Shown here: positions 1 to 11,000 of the stretch, one piece after another | How positions within the stretch are numbered: position 1 is the first letter of the stretch | Layout: every line of letters begins with the position of its first letter | Assembly: GCA_013299045.1 (NCBI GenBank) | Contig: JAAFJX010000003.1 | Coordinates: 157,790 to 221,789 of the forward strand | Reading direction: 5' to 3' | From: Cytophagales bacterium | GTDB lineage: Bacteria; Bacteroidota; Bacteroidia; Cytophagales; Bernardetiaceae | DNA length: 64,000 nt | Position numbers and translations under genes: made by a program | Notes under the pieces: generated by a model | What the model was told of the DNA's origin: nothing | What the model saw: the letters and a program-made list of their open reading frames with translations, nothing else | The model's database searches: none

Positions 1-1
1 T

Positions 2-289
2 AATCCTGACGAAATTGAGCGCGTGGGTGCGGTGAGCGCGGAGGTAGCTTGCGAAATGGCGCATGGCGCAAGGGTGAGGCTGGGTGCGGATATTGCCCTT
101 GCTGTTACGGGCGTGGCTGGCCCAGATGGTGGCAGTGATGCAAAGCCAGTAGGCACTGTTTTTATTGCTTTGAGTTCTTCGGAAGGAACATTCGCAAAGA
201 AATTTTCTTTTTCAATCAATAGACATTTAAACTTGGTGCTTTCTGCCCAAAATGCTCTATTTATGTTGGTTAAGCATTTGCAGAAATAA
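2..289 (+). CDS. cinA: CinA-family C-terminal domain protein (3' part only)
   Basis: The reading frame is open to the left edge, so this is the C-terminal end of a longer gene; the GTG at 23 is internal. The translated part has the hallmark of the CinA C-terminal (PncC, nicotinamide mononucleotide deamidase) domain: GAVSAEVACEMAHGAR, then a glycine-rich AVTGVAGPDGG segment and KPVGTVFIAL. In the family this domain deamidates NMN in pyridine nucleotide salvage; full CinA also carries an N-terminal MoCF-like domain that cannot be seen here. A terminator-like hairpin follows at 316. Identification of the domain is firm; whether the full gene is cinA or a stand-alone pncC cannot be decided from this window. 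Confidence 0.85.
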   Translation, partial: NPDEIERVGAVSAEVACEMAHGARVRLGADIALAVTGVAGPDGGSDAKPVGTVFIALSSSEGTFAKKFSFSINRHLNLVLSAQNALFMLVKHLQK

Positions 290-315
290 GCGAGATAATT
301 CCTTTCTTGAGTACA

Positions 316-352
316 AAACGCTACAGAGATAAAAGGCTGTGGCGTTTTTTTA
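316..352 (+). terminator. Rho-independent terminator after cinA-like gene
   Basis: AAACGCTACAG (316-326) pairs with CTGTGGCGTTT (337-347), allowing one G-T pair, and is followed by a T run. It lies 27 bp after the stop codon of the cinA-like gene. Confidence 0.7.
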
Positions 353-737
353 TTGTAGATTTATCTTTCTATATGGTCAATCTCTATGGCGCTTAAGTCT
401 CGCAAACCAAGAGCACAAACGCTTATTGATGAGATTATTCAAGCAAACTATAGAGTGGATTAGGTTTTGAGAAACCTGAAATCAACATATCAATTGATTC
501 GTAACATTACCCGTTTACTTCAAAATTTGAACTTGTGATAGAACCTAAACAAAAATAAAAAAGCCGTTCAAATATTTGAAGGCTTTTTTCTGATGAGGTT
601 TAATTGTTGAGTTAATCATTGACGCAAATAAATGACACGCGGCTAAAAACCTACGTATCAGTTATAAGACGAAAAAGAATTAAAAAACAATATATTTTAT
701 TGAAATTTTATTATTCTGAAAAGATAATTTTCTCAAA
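353..737. other. Gene-poor intergenic stretch
   Basis: No convincing gene. The only ATG-initiated frame of note is a 25-codon one at 386-463 (+) with a basic, helical sequence; it could be a remnant, but nothing supports expression. A symmetric hairpin sits at 557-589. The sequence becomes very AT-rich from about 660 to 735. Confidence 0.5.
557..589. terminator. Bidirectional terminator-like hairpin
   Basis: AAAAAAGCC and GGCTTTTTT form a long A/T-flanked stem around a loop that is itself partly self-complementary (TTCAA...TTGAA). It could terminate transcription from either side. No annotated gene ends immediately next to it, so its customer is unclear. Confidence 0.55.
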
Positions 738-772
738 CAAAAACGGCTACCTAAAAAAGGAAGCCGTTTTTG
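738..772 (-). terminator. Terminator of the act-cox operon
   Basis: CAAAAACGGCT (738-748) pairs with AGCCGTTTTTG (762-772), with an additional CCT/AGG pairing inside. It lies 26 bp downstream of the coxA stop codon on the minus strand and has a T run on that strand. Confidence 0.8.
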
Positions 773-797
773 TTTTGCCTAATTAGCGGTCTAAGTA

Positions 798-2678
798 TTA
801 GCTCTTAGAGCCGAATCTTTCTGGCTCATACTCTTTCTCTTGCTCAACAAATATCTCTTCGTGAGGCAGATTAGACTCTGGGGTTTCAGAATAAGGAATG
901 TGCTGAGGGATAAAATCTTCCTTAGCATTTGGCTTACTGTAATCATAAGGCCAACGGTACACGTGCGGAATCTCACCTGGCCAGTTGCCATGTTGAGGAA
1001 AGCGTGGTGTAGTCCATTCCAAAGTGTTTGAACGCCAAGGATTTTCTGGTGCAGGACGACCTTTGAAAATAGAGTAAAAGAAATTGAAGGCGAATACAAT
1101 TTGGCCAAAAAAAGCAATCATTGCAGATATGGTAATGAATGAAGACATATCACTAAATGTATTCAATGAGTCAAATTGCGTAAATGAGTAGTAACGACGT
1201 GGATAACCAGCTATACCCATGTAGTGCATAGGGAAGAATACACAATAAACACCAAGGAAAGTCAGCCAGAAGTGTACATAGCCCATACGCTCGTCCATCA
1301 TTCTACCAAACATTTTTGGAAACCAGTGGTAAACACCAGCCATCATACCAAAAAACGCCGAAGCCCCCATTACAATATGGAAGTGAGCTACTACAAAGTA
1401 AGTATCGTGCAACTGAATATCAATAGCAGCATTTGCCAAGTGAATGCCCGTTGTACCACCAGCAACAAACAAAGATACCAAGCCGATAGAAAACATCATA
1501 GCAGGGGTAAATACTATATTACCACGCCATAAAGTTGTAATGTAGTTGAAAGCCTTTACAGCAGAAGGTACTGCAATTATGAGTGTCAAGAACATAAATA
1601 CGGTTCCCAAAAACGGATTCATACCAGACATATACATATGGTGTGCCCATACAATGAAAGACAAGAAAGCTATCCCTAAAATAGAACCAATCATAGCACG
1701 GTACCCAAAAATAGGCTTACGCGAGTTGGTAGCGATGATTTCAGATGTTATACCCAAAGAAGGCAAAATAATGATATAAACTTCGGGGTGGCCCAAGAAC
1801 CAGAACAAGTGTTGGAAGAGCAAAGCGCTACCGCCTACGTGGTGTAGAGCCTGACCATTCAAATAAATCTCTGATAAGAAAAAACTAGTGCCAAAACTTC
1901 TATCAAATACCAATAAGAGAGCCGCAGCAAACAATACAGGGAAAGACAATACCCCAATGACAGCTGTAATAAAGAATGCCCAAATAGTAAGCGGCATACG
2001 TGTAAACGTCATACCAGCAGTACGTAAGTTGATAATGGTTGTAATGTAGTTGATGCTACCTAAAAGACTTGAAACGATAAATACCGCCATACTCAACAAC
2101 CAAAGTGTCATACCAGCACCAGAACCAGGAGCAGCTTCGGGAAGTGCGCTCAACGGTGGATAAATAACCCAACCACCACCAGCCGGTCCTGTTTCAAGGA
2201 ATATTGATACAAACATCAAAATACTTGAAAGCATAAAGAACCAGTAAGAAAGCATATTCAAAAAGCCAGAGGCCATATCACGCGCACCTACTTGTAACGG
2301 AATCAAAAAGTTACTGAAAGTACCGCTCAAACCAGCCGTTAAAACAAAGAATACCATGATAGTGCCGTGCATGGTTACAAGAGCCAGATAAAAATCTTTA
2401 TTCATTTTACCTTCCTTGTCTATCCAGTCGCCAAGCATAGGTTTTAACCACGTCAGGTCTGCATCGGGGAAACCGAGCTGTATCCTAAACAAGACAGAAA
2501 ATAGCCCGCCAATAAAGGCCCAAAGCAAACCTGTTATCAAAAACTGCTTGGCAATGGTTTTATGGTCCTCGCTAAATATGTACTTGGTGAGGAATGTGTC
2601 ATGATGTTCGTGATGCTCATGCTCATCGTGCGCATGTGCGTCTGCTACTTTGTGCAAATCAATGTGTGCAGTTCCCAT
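798..2678 (-). CDS. coxA: Cytochrome c oxidase subunit I
   Basis: 626-residue haem-copper oxidase catalytic subunit, the O2-reducing proton pump of the inner membrane. Diagnostic motifs are LGHPEVYIIILPSLG (CuB His, cross-linked Tyr and the D-channel Glu of A1-type oxidases), WAHHMYMSG, and HDTYFVVAHFHIVMG with the haem ligands. About twelve hydrophobic spans are visible. The first ~30 residues are unusually His-rich (about ten His with Asp/Glu), before the membrane part. It is the last gene of the act operon, 33 bp after coxB. No subunit III gene is present; that subunit must be encoded elsewhere or fused to another protein. Sure of family and role. Confidence 0.97.
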   Translation of the reverse strand: MGTAHIDLHKVADAHAHDEHEHHEHHDTFLTKYIFSEDHKTIAKQFLITGLLWAFIGGLFSVLFRIQLGFPDADLTWLKPMLGDWIDKEGKMNKDFYLALVTMHGTIMVFFVLTAGLSGTFSNFLIPLQVGARDMASGFLNMLSYWFFMLSSILMFVSIFLETGPAGGGWVIYPPLSALPEAAPGSGAGMTLWLLSMAVFIVSSLLGSINYITTIINLRTAGMTFTRMPLTIWAFFITAVIGVLSFPVLFAAALLLVFDRSFGTSFFLSEIYLNGQALHHVGGSALLFQHLFWFLGHPEVYIIILPSLGITSEIIATNSRKPIFGYRAMIGSILGIAFLSFIVWAHHMYMSGMNPFLGTVFMFLTLIIAVPSAVKAFNYITTLWRGNIVFTPAMMFSIGLVSLFVAGGTTGIHLANAAIDIQLHDTYFVVAHFHIVMGASAFFGMMAGVYHWFPKMFGRMMDERMGYVHFWLTFLGVYCVFFPMHYMGIAGYPRRYYSFTQFDSLNTFSDMSSFITISAMIAFFGQIVFAFNFFYSIFKGRPAPENPWRSNTLEWTTPRFPQHGNWPGEIPHVYRWPYDYSKPNAKEDFIPQHIPYSETPESNLPHEEIFVEQEKEYEPERFGSKS

Positions 2679-2711
2679 CGTGTTTTTTTAGTTATTTTGA
2701 TTGTGAATATT

Positions 2712-3767
2712 TTAGTTGAGAGCCAAACCGCTTACGTTAATTCCCTTTTTCTGTAAGTATTCTTTATTGCTCACAGCCCAAGGCTTTTGTTCATTAAACC
2801 ACTTGTCAAAGTCTGCTTTTTCGAGTACTGTAACCTTCATTTTCATAGCAAAGTGGCTATTTCCACAAACTTCTGTGCAGGTAAGGATATAGTCAAAATC
2901 AGCAGCACCAGGTCTGCCAAGTTTTACTAGTTCTGCACGCTGTTCTTCGGTAGTTTTTGTAGGAGTAAACCAAAAAGATGTAGGCATACCAGGCACTGCA
3001 TCCATTTTTACACGAAAGTGAGGCAGAAATACACTGTGCAAAACATCGCGCGAGCGAATTTTCAAAAGAACGTTCTGACCTTTGGGCAGCCTCAGTTCAC
3101 TTGCCGTGAAATCATCAGCATTGGTTTTGAAATCCTTTTTGAAATCCATACCCAAAGAGTTGTCATCATCAATTTGGCGGAAATCATGTTTGCCTATCTT
3201 ACCGTCTTTGCCCGCATAACGAACCATCCAATTAAATTGCTTGCCAACAACTTCTATCTCTAGGCTACCCTGCGGAGCTTCCGACATCGTGTTGCTCCAG
3301 GTTTTCCAACCCATCAGCACAAGAACAGCTAATACGATAGCAGGAACTATCGTCCATATCAATTCAAGTTTATGGTTATCTGCAAAAAAGTATCCTCTGC
3401 GGTTTTCTTTAAATCGATAAATAAAAGGAAAGAAAAACAATAAGGCATTAGTTATAACAAAAGACAGAAAAACAACTACGGTTGTAGTCCAGAACATACT
3501 GTCAATGGCAGGGCCATGGGCAGAAGAGGCTTCGGGAAGATTATAGCGGTCTGCTTCAGCATAGGTGTACCAGAGTATCCAAGCTATGCCCGCAACAAAC
3601 ATGAAGATAAGAAGTAAGCCATTTACATAGGCAGATTTTCCAGCGCGGCGTTCAAATGTAGAGCCGCTGTTTTTGGACAGATTCACTAACGCAAAAACGC
3701 GATAGATATACCCTAAAACACCCACAAATACAGCGATGCCTAAAGCAAGAATTATATAAAACATCAT
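2712..3767 (-). CDS. coxB: Cytochrome c oxidase subunit II
   Basis: 351-residue CuA-bearing subunit that accepts electrons from cytochrome c. An N-terminal membrane segment (about 3-24), two further hydrophobic spans (about 50-70 and 95-120) and a C-terminal cupredoxin domain are visible. The CuA site is intact: LHSVFLPHF upstream and CTEVCGNSHFAMKM near residues 295-310. Compared with typical subunit II it has an extra N-terminal hydrophobic span, common in Bacteroidota. It lies between actF (55 bp gap) and coxA, so the oxidase is co-transcribed with its electron donor, Alternative Complex III. Confidence 0.96.
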   Translation of the reverse strand: MMFYIILALGIAVFVGVLGYIYRVFALVNLSKNSGSTFERRAGKSAYVNGLLLIFMFVAGIAWILWYTYAEADRYNLPEASSAHGPAIDSMFWTTTVVVFLSFVITNALLFFFPFIYRFKENRRGYFFADNHKLELIWTIVPAIVLAVLVLMGWKTWSNTMSEAPQGSLEIEVVGKQFNWMVRYAGKDGKIGKHDFRQIDDDNSLGMDFKKDFKTNADDFTASELRLPKGQNVLLKIRSRDVLHSVFLPHFRVKMDAVPGMPTSFWFTPTKTTEEQRAELVKLGRPGAADFDYILTCTEVCGNSHFAMKMKVTVLEKADFDKWFNEQKPWAVSNKEYLQKKGINVSGLALN

Positions 3768-3822
3768 AAGACAAACAAGTTTTTATGTTACAAACTCTTT
3801 GTTGAACTAAAAAGGTTTAATT

Positions 3823-5169
3823 TTAATGGTGGTGATTCAAAGATTCTTTGATAAGCGGGTGATTCTTTGGAATCAGAGGTAGCTTAGCTAAATTCATTGC
3901 AATCACATAAGCAAACGCACTTACAAATATCATAAAGATACCTATCTCAAAAAAGCCAAAACCGCCTTGATCTTTGAGTGTGCCAGGCATAATCATTTGA
4001 TAGAAATCCAGCCAGTGCCCAACTATAACAATAATACATACCATTTGTAAAATGCGCATTTTACGCTTAGCATCTCTTGTCATTAAACCAAAGAAAGGAA
4101 AAATAAAGTTGAATATGAGGTTAATGAATATAAATTTACCATATTTATCACTTTCCAAACGGTCGATGAAATAAACAGTTTCCTCGGAAATGTTTGCATA
4201 ATAAATTAATAGAAATTGGCTGAACCAGATGTAGGTCCAAAAAATGCTAAAGCCGAACACAAACTTACCCAAATCGTGTAAATGACTTTCATTCACAAAT
4301 TTCAGATAGCCACCTTGTTTGAGATAAATGACCACTAAAGTAATAGTCGCTAAGCCACCTACCCACCAGCTAGCGAAGTTGTACCAACCAAACATAGTGC
4401 TAAACCAGTGTGTATCAATGGACATTACCCAGTCCCATGCAGCCATAGATGTAGAAAGACCAAAGAAAACAATAAAGCCAGCAGACAATTTTATCATGTT
4501 ATAAAACTGCTTATTGGGATTACTTGGGTCAAGGTTAAACTCTTCAGCATTGAACTGTTTTTGCATCAAGAATGTAAAGAGAATCCATACACCAAGATAA
4601 ATTATAGAACGCGCAATGTAAAAAGTCATATTCAAATACCCCTTTTTACCATCAATAATAGCATCATAATGGGGGCTATTCAAATCATAGAGTGAAGCGT
4701 CCGTCCAGTGGAAAATATCATGATAAGATACTGCAAACGTAGCAACCAACATAACGGCCGCAAAAGGCAGAAATTTAAAAATCGCTTCGGGAATACGACG
4801 CAAACCTGAAGACCAGCCAGCCATAGCCACATATTGAATGGCAATAAAGAAAGCGCCAATCAAAGAAAGACCCACAAAATAGACGCTATTAATCCAAAAG
4901 TTTACTTTCACACGGGTTACCCAAGTTACTGCGTGCCCATGTCCGCCCTCGGCTGCTGCACCGCCACCGCCATAAGCCAATGAACCTTCTGAAAGGCCAT
5001 TCAAGCCGTGTCCACCGTGGCTGTCCCCACCGCCACCCATGATGAGCATGATTAAGCCAATAACAGCAAATACCAAGCCCAATATCAGGACGGTAAAAAT
5101 ACGTTTTTTCACAGCAGAAGAAAAGTCAAACTTCTCATCTAAATCAAAATGTTCTGCATGATGTGCCAT
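3823..5169 (-). CDS. actF: Alternative Complex III membrane subunit ActF
   Basis: 448-residue polytopic membrane protein, the second NrfD-like (quinol-side) subunit of Alternative Complex III. Around ten hydrophobic spans are seen, with motifs such as AGWSSGLRRIPE, AWDWVMSIDTHWFSTM and FSQFLLIYYANI that are typical of ActF and of related polysulfide-reductase-like proteins. A Gly/His-rich linker (about residues 45-80) precedes the second membrane span. Position as sixth gene of actABCDEF agrees with the family order. In known complexes ActC and ActF form the two membrane halves; quinol oxidation is assigned mainly to ActC. Confidence 0.93.
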   Translation of the reverse strand: MAHHAEHFDLDEKFDFSSAVKKRIFTVLILGLVFAVIGLIMLIMGGGGDSHGGHGLNGLSEGSLAYGGGGAAAEGGHGHAVTWVTRVKVNFWINSVYFVGLSLIGAFFIAIQYVAMAGWSSGLRRIPEAIFKFLPFAAVMLVATFAVSYHDIFHWTDASLYDLNSPHYDAIIDGKKGYLNMTFYIARSIIYLGVWILFTFLMQKQFNAEEFNLDPSNPNKQFYNMIKLSAGFIVFFGLSTSMAAWDWVMSIDTHWFSTMFGWYNFASWWVGGLATITLVVIYLKQGGYLKFVNESHLHDLGKFVFGFSIFWTYIWFSQFLLIYYANISEETVYFIDRLESDKYGKFIFINLIFNFIFPFFGLMTRDAKRKMRILQMVCIIVIVGHWLDFYQMIMPGTLKDQGGFGFFEIGIFMIFVSAFAYVIAMNLAKLPLIPKNHPLIKESLNHHH

Positions 5170-5204
5170 TTTCTTAAACCTTATTAGATATGTTGGAATT
5201 GATA

Positions 5205-5858
5205 TTAATTTTCACCTTTTTGGAGCTTCTGAACATAATGTACTACTTTCCAGCGCTCTTCGGTAGTTAAAAGCGATTTATGTGGCCACATAGAATTTCT
5301 ACCATGTGTTATAACATGGAAAATATGACCTTCGTTCATCGTTGCATAACGACCAGTAGAGTAATTTGGAACGCCTTTATAAACTTCGCCTACTTTGCCA
5401 TCGCCTGCACCAGTTTCACCATGACAAGGCGAACAATAGCTTATGTAGAGCGTCTTACCATGTGCCAGAACTTGGTCATTATTCGGGAGAGGATTTTTGA
5501 GAATCCGAGCTGCTAAATCGAGGCTATCCTTATGAATGTTATCATAAAAAAGAACAGTATCTTTCATTTCCATTGTACCATAATACTGGCGCGCTATTGT
5601 TCCAGGTACTGGCGTTAGCATATTCTGACGTAACTTAGGAGCAGGGTTACTACCATAGTCATTGACCGGAACAGTATTATTGTAGTAAGTATGTATGCCT
5701 ACAAGAGCAGTTCTTTGCTCTGTTATCTGAGAAAGTGGGTCATAAGCCACCGAATGATACATCTGTGGCGCATATTCTACGCCTGGGTAATTTCCGTCCG
5801 CAGCACAGCCAAAAAGCACTATGGAAAGGAAGGCTGCTATTAGAGATTGCTTTAACAT
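5205..5858 (-). CDS. actE: Alternative Complex III monohaem cytochrome c ActE
   Basis: 217 residues with a lipoprotein signal (lipobox LFGC at about 15-18), so it is anchored on the periplasmic side. One haem c site, CSPCH (about residues 142-146), is followed by a GDGKVGEVYKG segment; a distal Met ligand is plausible in YATMNEGHIF. It receives electrons from the pentahaem subunit ActA and passes them towards the oxidase. It lies 21 bp after actD and 35 bp before actF. Confidence 0.93.
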   Translation of the reverse strand: MLKQSLIAAFLSIVLFGCAADGNYPGVEYAPQMYHSVAYDPLSQITEQRTALVGIHTYYNNTVPVNDYGSNPAPKLRQNMLTPVPGTIARQYYGTMEMKDTVLFYDNIHKDSLDLAARILKNPLPNNDQVLAHGKTLYISYCSPCHGETGAGDGKVGEVYKGVPNYSTGRYATMNEGHIFHVITHGRNSMWPHKSLLTTEERWKVVHYVQKLQKGEN

Positions 5859-5879
5859 AATTTGCCGTGAACTTTAAAA

Positions 5880-6554
5880 TTATTTTGATGTTTTAATAGC
5901 ACGATTAGAACTTGTTACGCCATTAGCAATCAAGTCCGCTAAATAGCGAATAAAAGAACCTTTATTCTCTTCGTCAGTAAAATTCCGTTGCTTGATGCCT
6001 ACGTGCTCGGTTCCGTCTGCGCTTGTGTGCTTCTCCACCCCTGACTCTATCAGAATATTGCGAATCTCTGCTTCACTTAACGTATTTTTAGCCAAATCAA
6101 TCGCCACGATATGCTTGTCATCAGTGCTGCGACGGTCAAAGATACGTGGTACTTTGTGCGGATAAAGGCTGTTAGTAACCAAAAAGGTGCCTACCATACC
6201 AAAAGCAGCAAAGAGAACCGTACATTCGAAAATAACAGGAATAAAGTTTGGAATAGCAATAAAAGACTTGCCACCAATAATCATGGGCCAGTCAATACCC
6301 ATGATAGTTGTCTGTAGTAAGATAGCACAGATATTACCTAGTGCACCAAAAGCAAAAGCGGCACGTGGCATAAAAGAACGCTTATAACCCAAAGCGTGCT
6401 CTAAACCGTGAATAGGATAAGGCGTAAACACTTCGTAAATCTTAACACCTTTCTTTCTAACGTGTTCTACAGCGTCCAAGAGGACATCTTCATCGTTGTA
6501 AATACCGAGCAAATAATGCTTATCTGTTTCGGCGTTGTGATGTGCGGTAGCCAT
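5880..6554 (-). CDS. actD: Alternative Complex III subunit ActD (DUF3341)
   Basis: 224 residues of the DUF3341 family. The N-terminal soluble part contains the family segment EVFTPYPIHGLEHALG, followed by two hydrophobic spans (about 85-105 and 120-145) and a cytoplasmic C-terminal part. ActD is a structural subunit of Alternative Complex III; no cofactor site is visible. Embedded between actC (32 bp gap) and actE (21 bp gap). Confidence 0.93.
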   Translation of the reverse strand: MATAHHNAETDKHYLLGIYNDEDVLLDAVEHVRKKGVKIYEVFTPYPIHGLEHALGYKRSFMPRAAFAFGALGNICAILLQTTIMGIDWPMIIGGKSFIAIPNFIPVIFECTVLFAAFGMVGTFLVTNSLYPHKVPRIFDRRSTDDKHIVAIDLAKNTLSEAEIRNILIESGVEKHTSADGTEHVGIKQRNFTDEENKGSFIRYLADLIANGVTSSNRAIKTSK

Positions 6555-6586
6555 TTTTTTAATTTTTTCAGTTATAAAAGATGATG

Positions 6587-7990
6587 TTAGATAACGTTGT
6601 TGATGTCTTTGATGGTGTCGCGACGTTTGTAAACGTTCGCATCAGAGCTTTTGAGTACCGACTTCACCTCTGCCATGTTGATAACAGGGAAGTACTTAGC
6701 AAACAAGAAAAAGAAGGTAAAGAATACACCAAACGTAAAGAAATAACACATAATGTCCCAAAGCGTTGGCGTAAAATAAGCCCAGCTAGACGGCAAATAG
6801 TCGCGGTGCAAAGATGTAACAATAATTACAAAACGCTCAAACCACATACCTATATTCACAACAATAGAAAGAACAAAGGTCATGACCAAACTGGTACGAA
6901 TCTTCTTGAACCAGAACAACTGAGGCGAGATAACGTTACAGGTCATCATAGCCCAATAAGACCACCAATACTGCCCAAATGCGCGATTTTTGAAGGCGTA
7001 AGTCTCATAAGAGACCTGTGAGTACCATGCAATGAAAAATTCAGTTGTATAAGCAATACCCACAATAGAGCCCGTAACGATGATAACAATATTCATCATT
7101 TCAATATGCTCAAGCGTGATATAGTGCTCTAAGCGATACACTTTGCGCGTAATAAGCATCAGCGTTAATACCATTGCAAAGCCCGAGAAGATAGCACCCG
7201 CCACAAAGTAAGGCGGGAAGATGGTGGTGTGCCAGCCAGGGATAACAGAGGTCGCAAAGTCAAAACTTACGATTGTGTGTACAGACAATACAAGTGGGGT
7301 AGAAAGACCAGCCAAAATTAAAGACATTGCTTCATAGTGCATCCAAGTCTTAGCACCGCCTACCCAGCCAAAACTCAACATTCCATACGCAAAACGCGCA
7401 AAACGGCCTACAGCTCGGTCGCGAATCGTAGCAAAGTCAGGGACTAACCCCATGTACCAAAATACCAGTGAAACCGAGAAATAAGTAGATATCGCAAACA
7501 CGTCCCACAAGAGCGGTGAGTTGAAGTTTACCCACAAAGAGCCAAAAGTGTTTGGCAGTGGGAACACCCAAATCATACCAACCCAGATACGCCCCATGTG
7601 CGTAAGCGGCCATATTGCCGCACAAATAACGGCAAAGATAGTCATTGCTTCGGCAGCACGGTTAATTGATGTACGCCACTTTTGGCGGAAAAGTAAGAGT
7701 ATCGCTGAAATAAGCGTACCAGCGTGGCCAATACCGACCCACCATACGAAGTTGGTAATGTCCCAAGCCCATTGTACAGTTCGGTTCAACCCCCAGCGGC
7801 CAATGCCCGTCCAGAGCATATCGCCCATAAAGTAGCCACCAGAAAAGAGGGCAACCAATGATAAAATAAAGAATATCCACCACGAACGCGTCGGGGCTTC
7901 TTCTACTCTCTTACAAATGTCCTCGGTAACGTCGTGTATTGTTTTCCCACCGGTTACTAGAGGCTCTCTGACATCTGTTACGATTTGCAT
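6587..7990 (-). CDS. actC: Alternative Complex III quinol-oxidising membrane subunit ActC
   Basis: 467-residue NrfD/PsrC-type protein with about ten transmembrane spans. Segments [18 protein letters not shown] and [19 protein letters not shown] are strongly family-typical. In solved Alternative Complex III structures this subunit holds the quinol site next to the iron-sulfur chain of ActB. It follows actB after a 60 bp gap and precedes actD. Confidence 0.95.
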   Translation of the reverse strand: MQIVTDVREPLVTGGKTIHDVTEDICKRVEEAPTRSWWIFFILSLVALFSGGYFMGDMLWTGIGRWGLNRTVQWAWDITNFVWWVGIGHAGTLISAILLLFRQKWRTSINRAAEAMTIFAVICAAIWPLTHMGRIWVGMIWVFPLPNTFGSLWVNFNSPLLWDVFAISTYFSVSLVFWYMGLVPDFATIRDRAVGRFARFAYGMLSFGWVGGAKTWMHYEAMSLILAGLSTPLVLSVHTIVSFDFATSVIPGWHTTIFPPYFVAGAIFSGFAMVLTLMLITRKVYRLEHYITLEHIEMMNIVIIVTGSIVGIAYTTEFFIAWYSQVSYETYAFKNRAFGQYWWSYWAMMTCNVISPQLFWFKKIRTSLVMTFVLSIVVNIGMWFERFVIIVTSLHRDYLPSSWAYFTPTLWDIMCYFFTFGVFFTFFFLFAKYFPVINMAEVKSVLKSSDANVYKRRDTIKDINNVI

Positions 7991-8050
7991 TAACTTCAGA
8001 GTTTTAAATGGTATTAAAAAATTTTATATCAAATCTAGCTTATTCCTAAA

Positions 8051-11000
8051 CTAGGCTTTTTCTTGTTCTTTATTGCGTACTTTTGTCAAATACCAAACAT
8101 TCGGGCTTACGCCAATTTCATGCAAAACATTGTAAGCACGAAGTTCTAACTCGCTTTCTAAAAGCTGTCTCACTTTGCTGTCAGGATTATTCAAATCCCC
8201 AAAAGTAATAGCATCTACTGGACAAGAAGACGCACACGCAACCATGGCCTCGCCGTCCATAACTTTACGCTTTTCGCGGCGTGAGCGAAGTTTAACTTCT
8301 TGAATACGTTGCACACAAAGTGAGCATTTTTCCATAACCCCCCTTGAACGCACCGTTACATCTGGGTTTAAGACCATTTTGCCGAGCGGGTTGTTCAAAT
8401 GGTAGTCAAATACCTCATTGTTCGTGTAGTTAAACCAGTTGAAACGTCGCACTTTATAAGGACAGTTGTTTGCACAATACTTAGTGCCTACACAGCGATT
8501 ATAAGTCATTTGATTCAAACCTTCTGTACTGTGCGTAGTCGCTACAACCGGACACACCGTTTCGCAAGGTGCATTATTGCAATGCTGGCACATCATAGGC
8601 TGAAACACCACCTCGGGGTTCTCTGCAGCTATTTCAAGACTTGCGTCATCGCCAATAGTACCACTTGAGCTAAAGTAGCGGTCTATACGCATCCAGTGCA
8701 TTTCGCGGCGGCGAGCTACCTCTTCGCGACCTACAACAGGAACGTTGTTTTCTAAGTGGCAAGCCACTATACAAGCAGAACAACCCGTACACGTATTCAA
8801 ATCTATAACCATGCCCCAATGGTGCAATGGGTACATATGCTGGTCGCCGCGCTTGGGAGCGTATTTATGCTTCCATAATTTCTTTTCCTCTTCGGTAGGG
8901 ACTTCCGGTAGAGCATGATGGTCTTTGCCGTACATATCGGCATTGATGTCCCACAAAGAGAGGTCTGTAGGAAGCTCTTTACCCGAATAGGTAGAAATTT
9001 TTGGTATATATTTTTTCTTTTTGAGAGCTTCACCATTGACGTAATCAGCAAGCAAGGCTTCTTGTATGACGGTCTGACGACCCATAAAAGTACCGTGCGT
9101 TTGCGTTTGCGCCATTTGGAAAGCATCAGTGAGTAACTCAATAGAAACTCCCTGAGTAATGCTCATACTCACTGCACCTTCTTGAATTGTAGTCATAGAA
9201 AGAGCATTAAAGCCACCCGCCTGGAATGCCACTTTTCCTGCTTTCGCATCGCGTCCATAGCCAACCGTAATAGCGATGGTATCGGCAGCTAAGCCTGGTA
9301 TGATAGCAACTGGCAGTTGGGCTGTTTTGCCATTGGCCTTAACACTGGCCATAACAGTTTTGCCTTCTACCATTTTAAGACCTTTTTCCTTAGCCCATGC
9401 TTGCGGCACAGCGACAAAATGTCCCCAGCATATTTTACTAATAGGCTCTGGCGTTTCTTGAATCCAAGGGTTATTGGCTTGAGACCCATTACCCATAACT
9501 GGCGATGCAAAAACTATCAGTTCTACTCCTTTACTATCAGCTTTATAGGCAGATTTTACTTTTTCAGCAGCTTCGCCTGCACCCGATGCTGTATTGGCAG
9601 TAGGCGCTACAGTACTGGCAGCTGCGTCGCTTGTAGTGGTTTCGGTAGCTGCGGCGGCAACAGATGCCACGGCTAGCGGTGAAATCTTAGGCGCGCCGCC
9701 CTCGTGTATGGACTTGTAGCCTGAGATATTCTCTGCATGGAATACCCCGTCATGTAGAGAGGTTTTCCAAAAAACACTACCGTCTTTTTGAGCAGATTGC
9801 ATTCCTGCAACAGTGCCTGTCCAGAACTCTTGCAAATATGCCAAATAATCTTTTGGATTATCAGACCATTTCAACAAGCTATCCTGAAATTGGCGGGTGT
9901 TAAATACTGGGCGAATAGCAGGCTGGCACAAACTAAAAGAGCCTTTCTGAGGTTCTGCATCATTCCAAGATTCTAGGAAATGACGGTCTGGGCAGTTGTA
10001 TGTACACAAAGAAGCAGTTTCATCAAGACGTTCTGCTGATGAAACGGATATCTTGGCAGCTTTTATTGAAGATGCTATTTCTGCACCGCGAGGGTGGTCA
10101 TAAGCGGGGTTACAGCCATAGAATAAAACAGCACCTGCCTTTCCTCCTTTCAAGTCTTCAATAAATTGGTTCATTTTAGCATCGTTGCCTTGCTTTTGGA
10201 AAGACGGACGCGCCATATCAAGCGTATTGCCATAGTTGCCGAGCATATTATTGATGTCTGCAACAAGAATTTGTACATTAACATCATTGCTGCCGCAAAC
10301 AACAAGACCACTACCCGCATTTTCTACCAAATGCTTGGCGGCTCTCTCAAGTGCCTTGTCCAAATCTTTGATACTTGGGAAACCTGAAGCCGAAGCACCT
10401 TTAGCAGCAGCGACTTTATCGCGCAAAAGCCCAACAACGATACCAAGTTGTGAGGGTTTGATAGGATTCCGATAATCTGCAGATGCGCCAGAAATTGTAA
10501 ACGCTGTTTCAAAATGAAAATGCCTAGACATTTCCTTTTTATCCTTGCTGATACGACGAGTTTGTGCATACTGTTTGCTGTGCTCAACGTCCGAAATCCA
10601 AGAACCTAAGAAATCTGCATCAATACCAACAATAGACTTTGCTTTGCTAAAATCATAACGCGGAACGGCAAATTTGCCAAACATCTTATTGTGTGCTTCG
10701 GCAAGACCGTACTGGGAAAGTGTATCGTATGCAATATGCTGTGTTGTAGGATATTTGGCCGTAAAGTCTGCAATAACCCGCTTAGTAGAAGGACTAAGAA
10801 CTGTTTGACTGACAATATAGATACCTGCACCGCTTGATGCTACTTCACCTAGCTGCTGCTTAATATCCGTATCAAGTGAGTTCCAATCTGTTTTTGCTCC
10901 AACTTTGGTCGGGTTTTGCGCTTTTTCGCTATCATAAAGAGATAGGACAGATGCACTCACACGCGAATTGACACCACCCTTTGTAATAGGTGACATAGCA

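Noticed and set aside
386..463. 25-codon open frame after the cinA-like gene
   Set aside because: Too short, no promoter or family evidence; noted only as part of the gene-poor gap.
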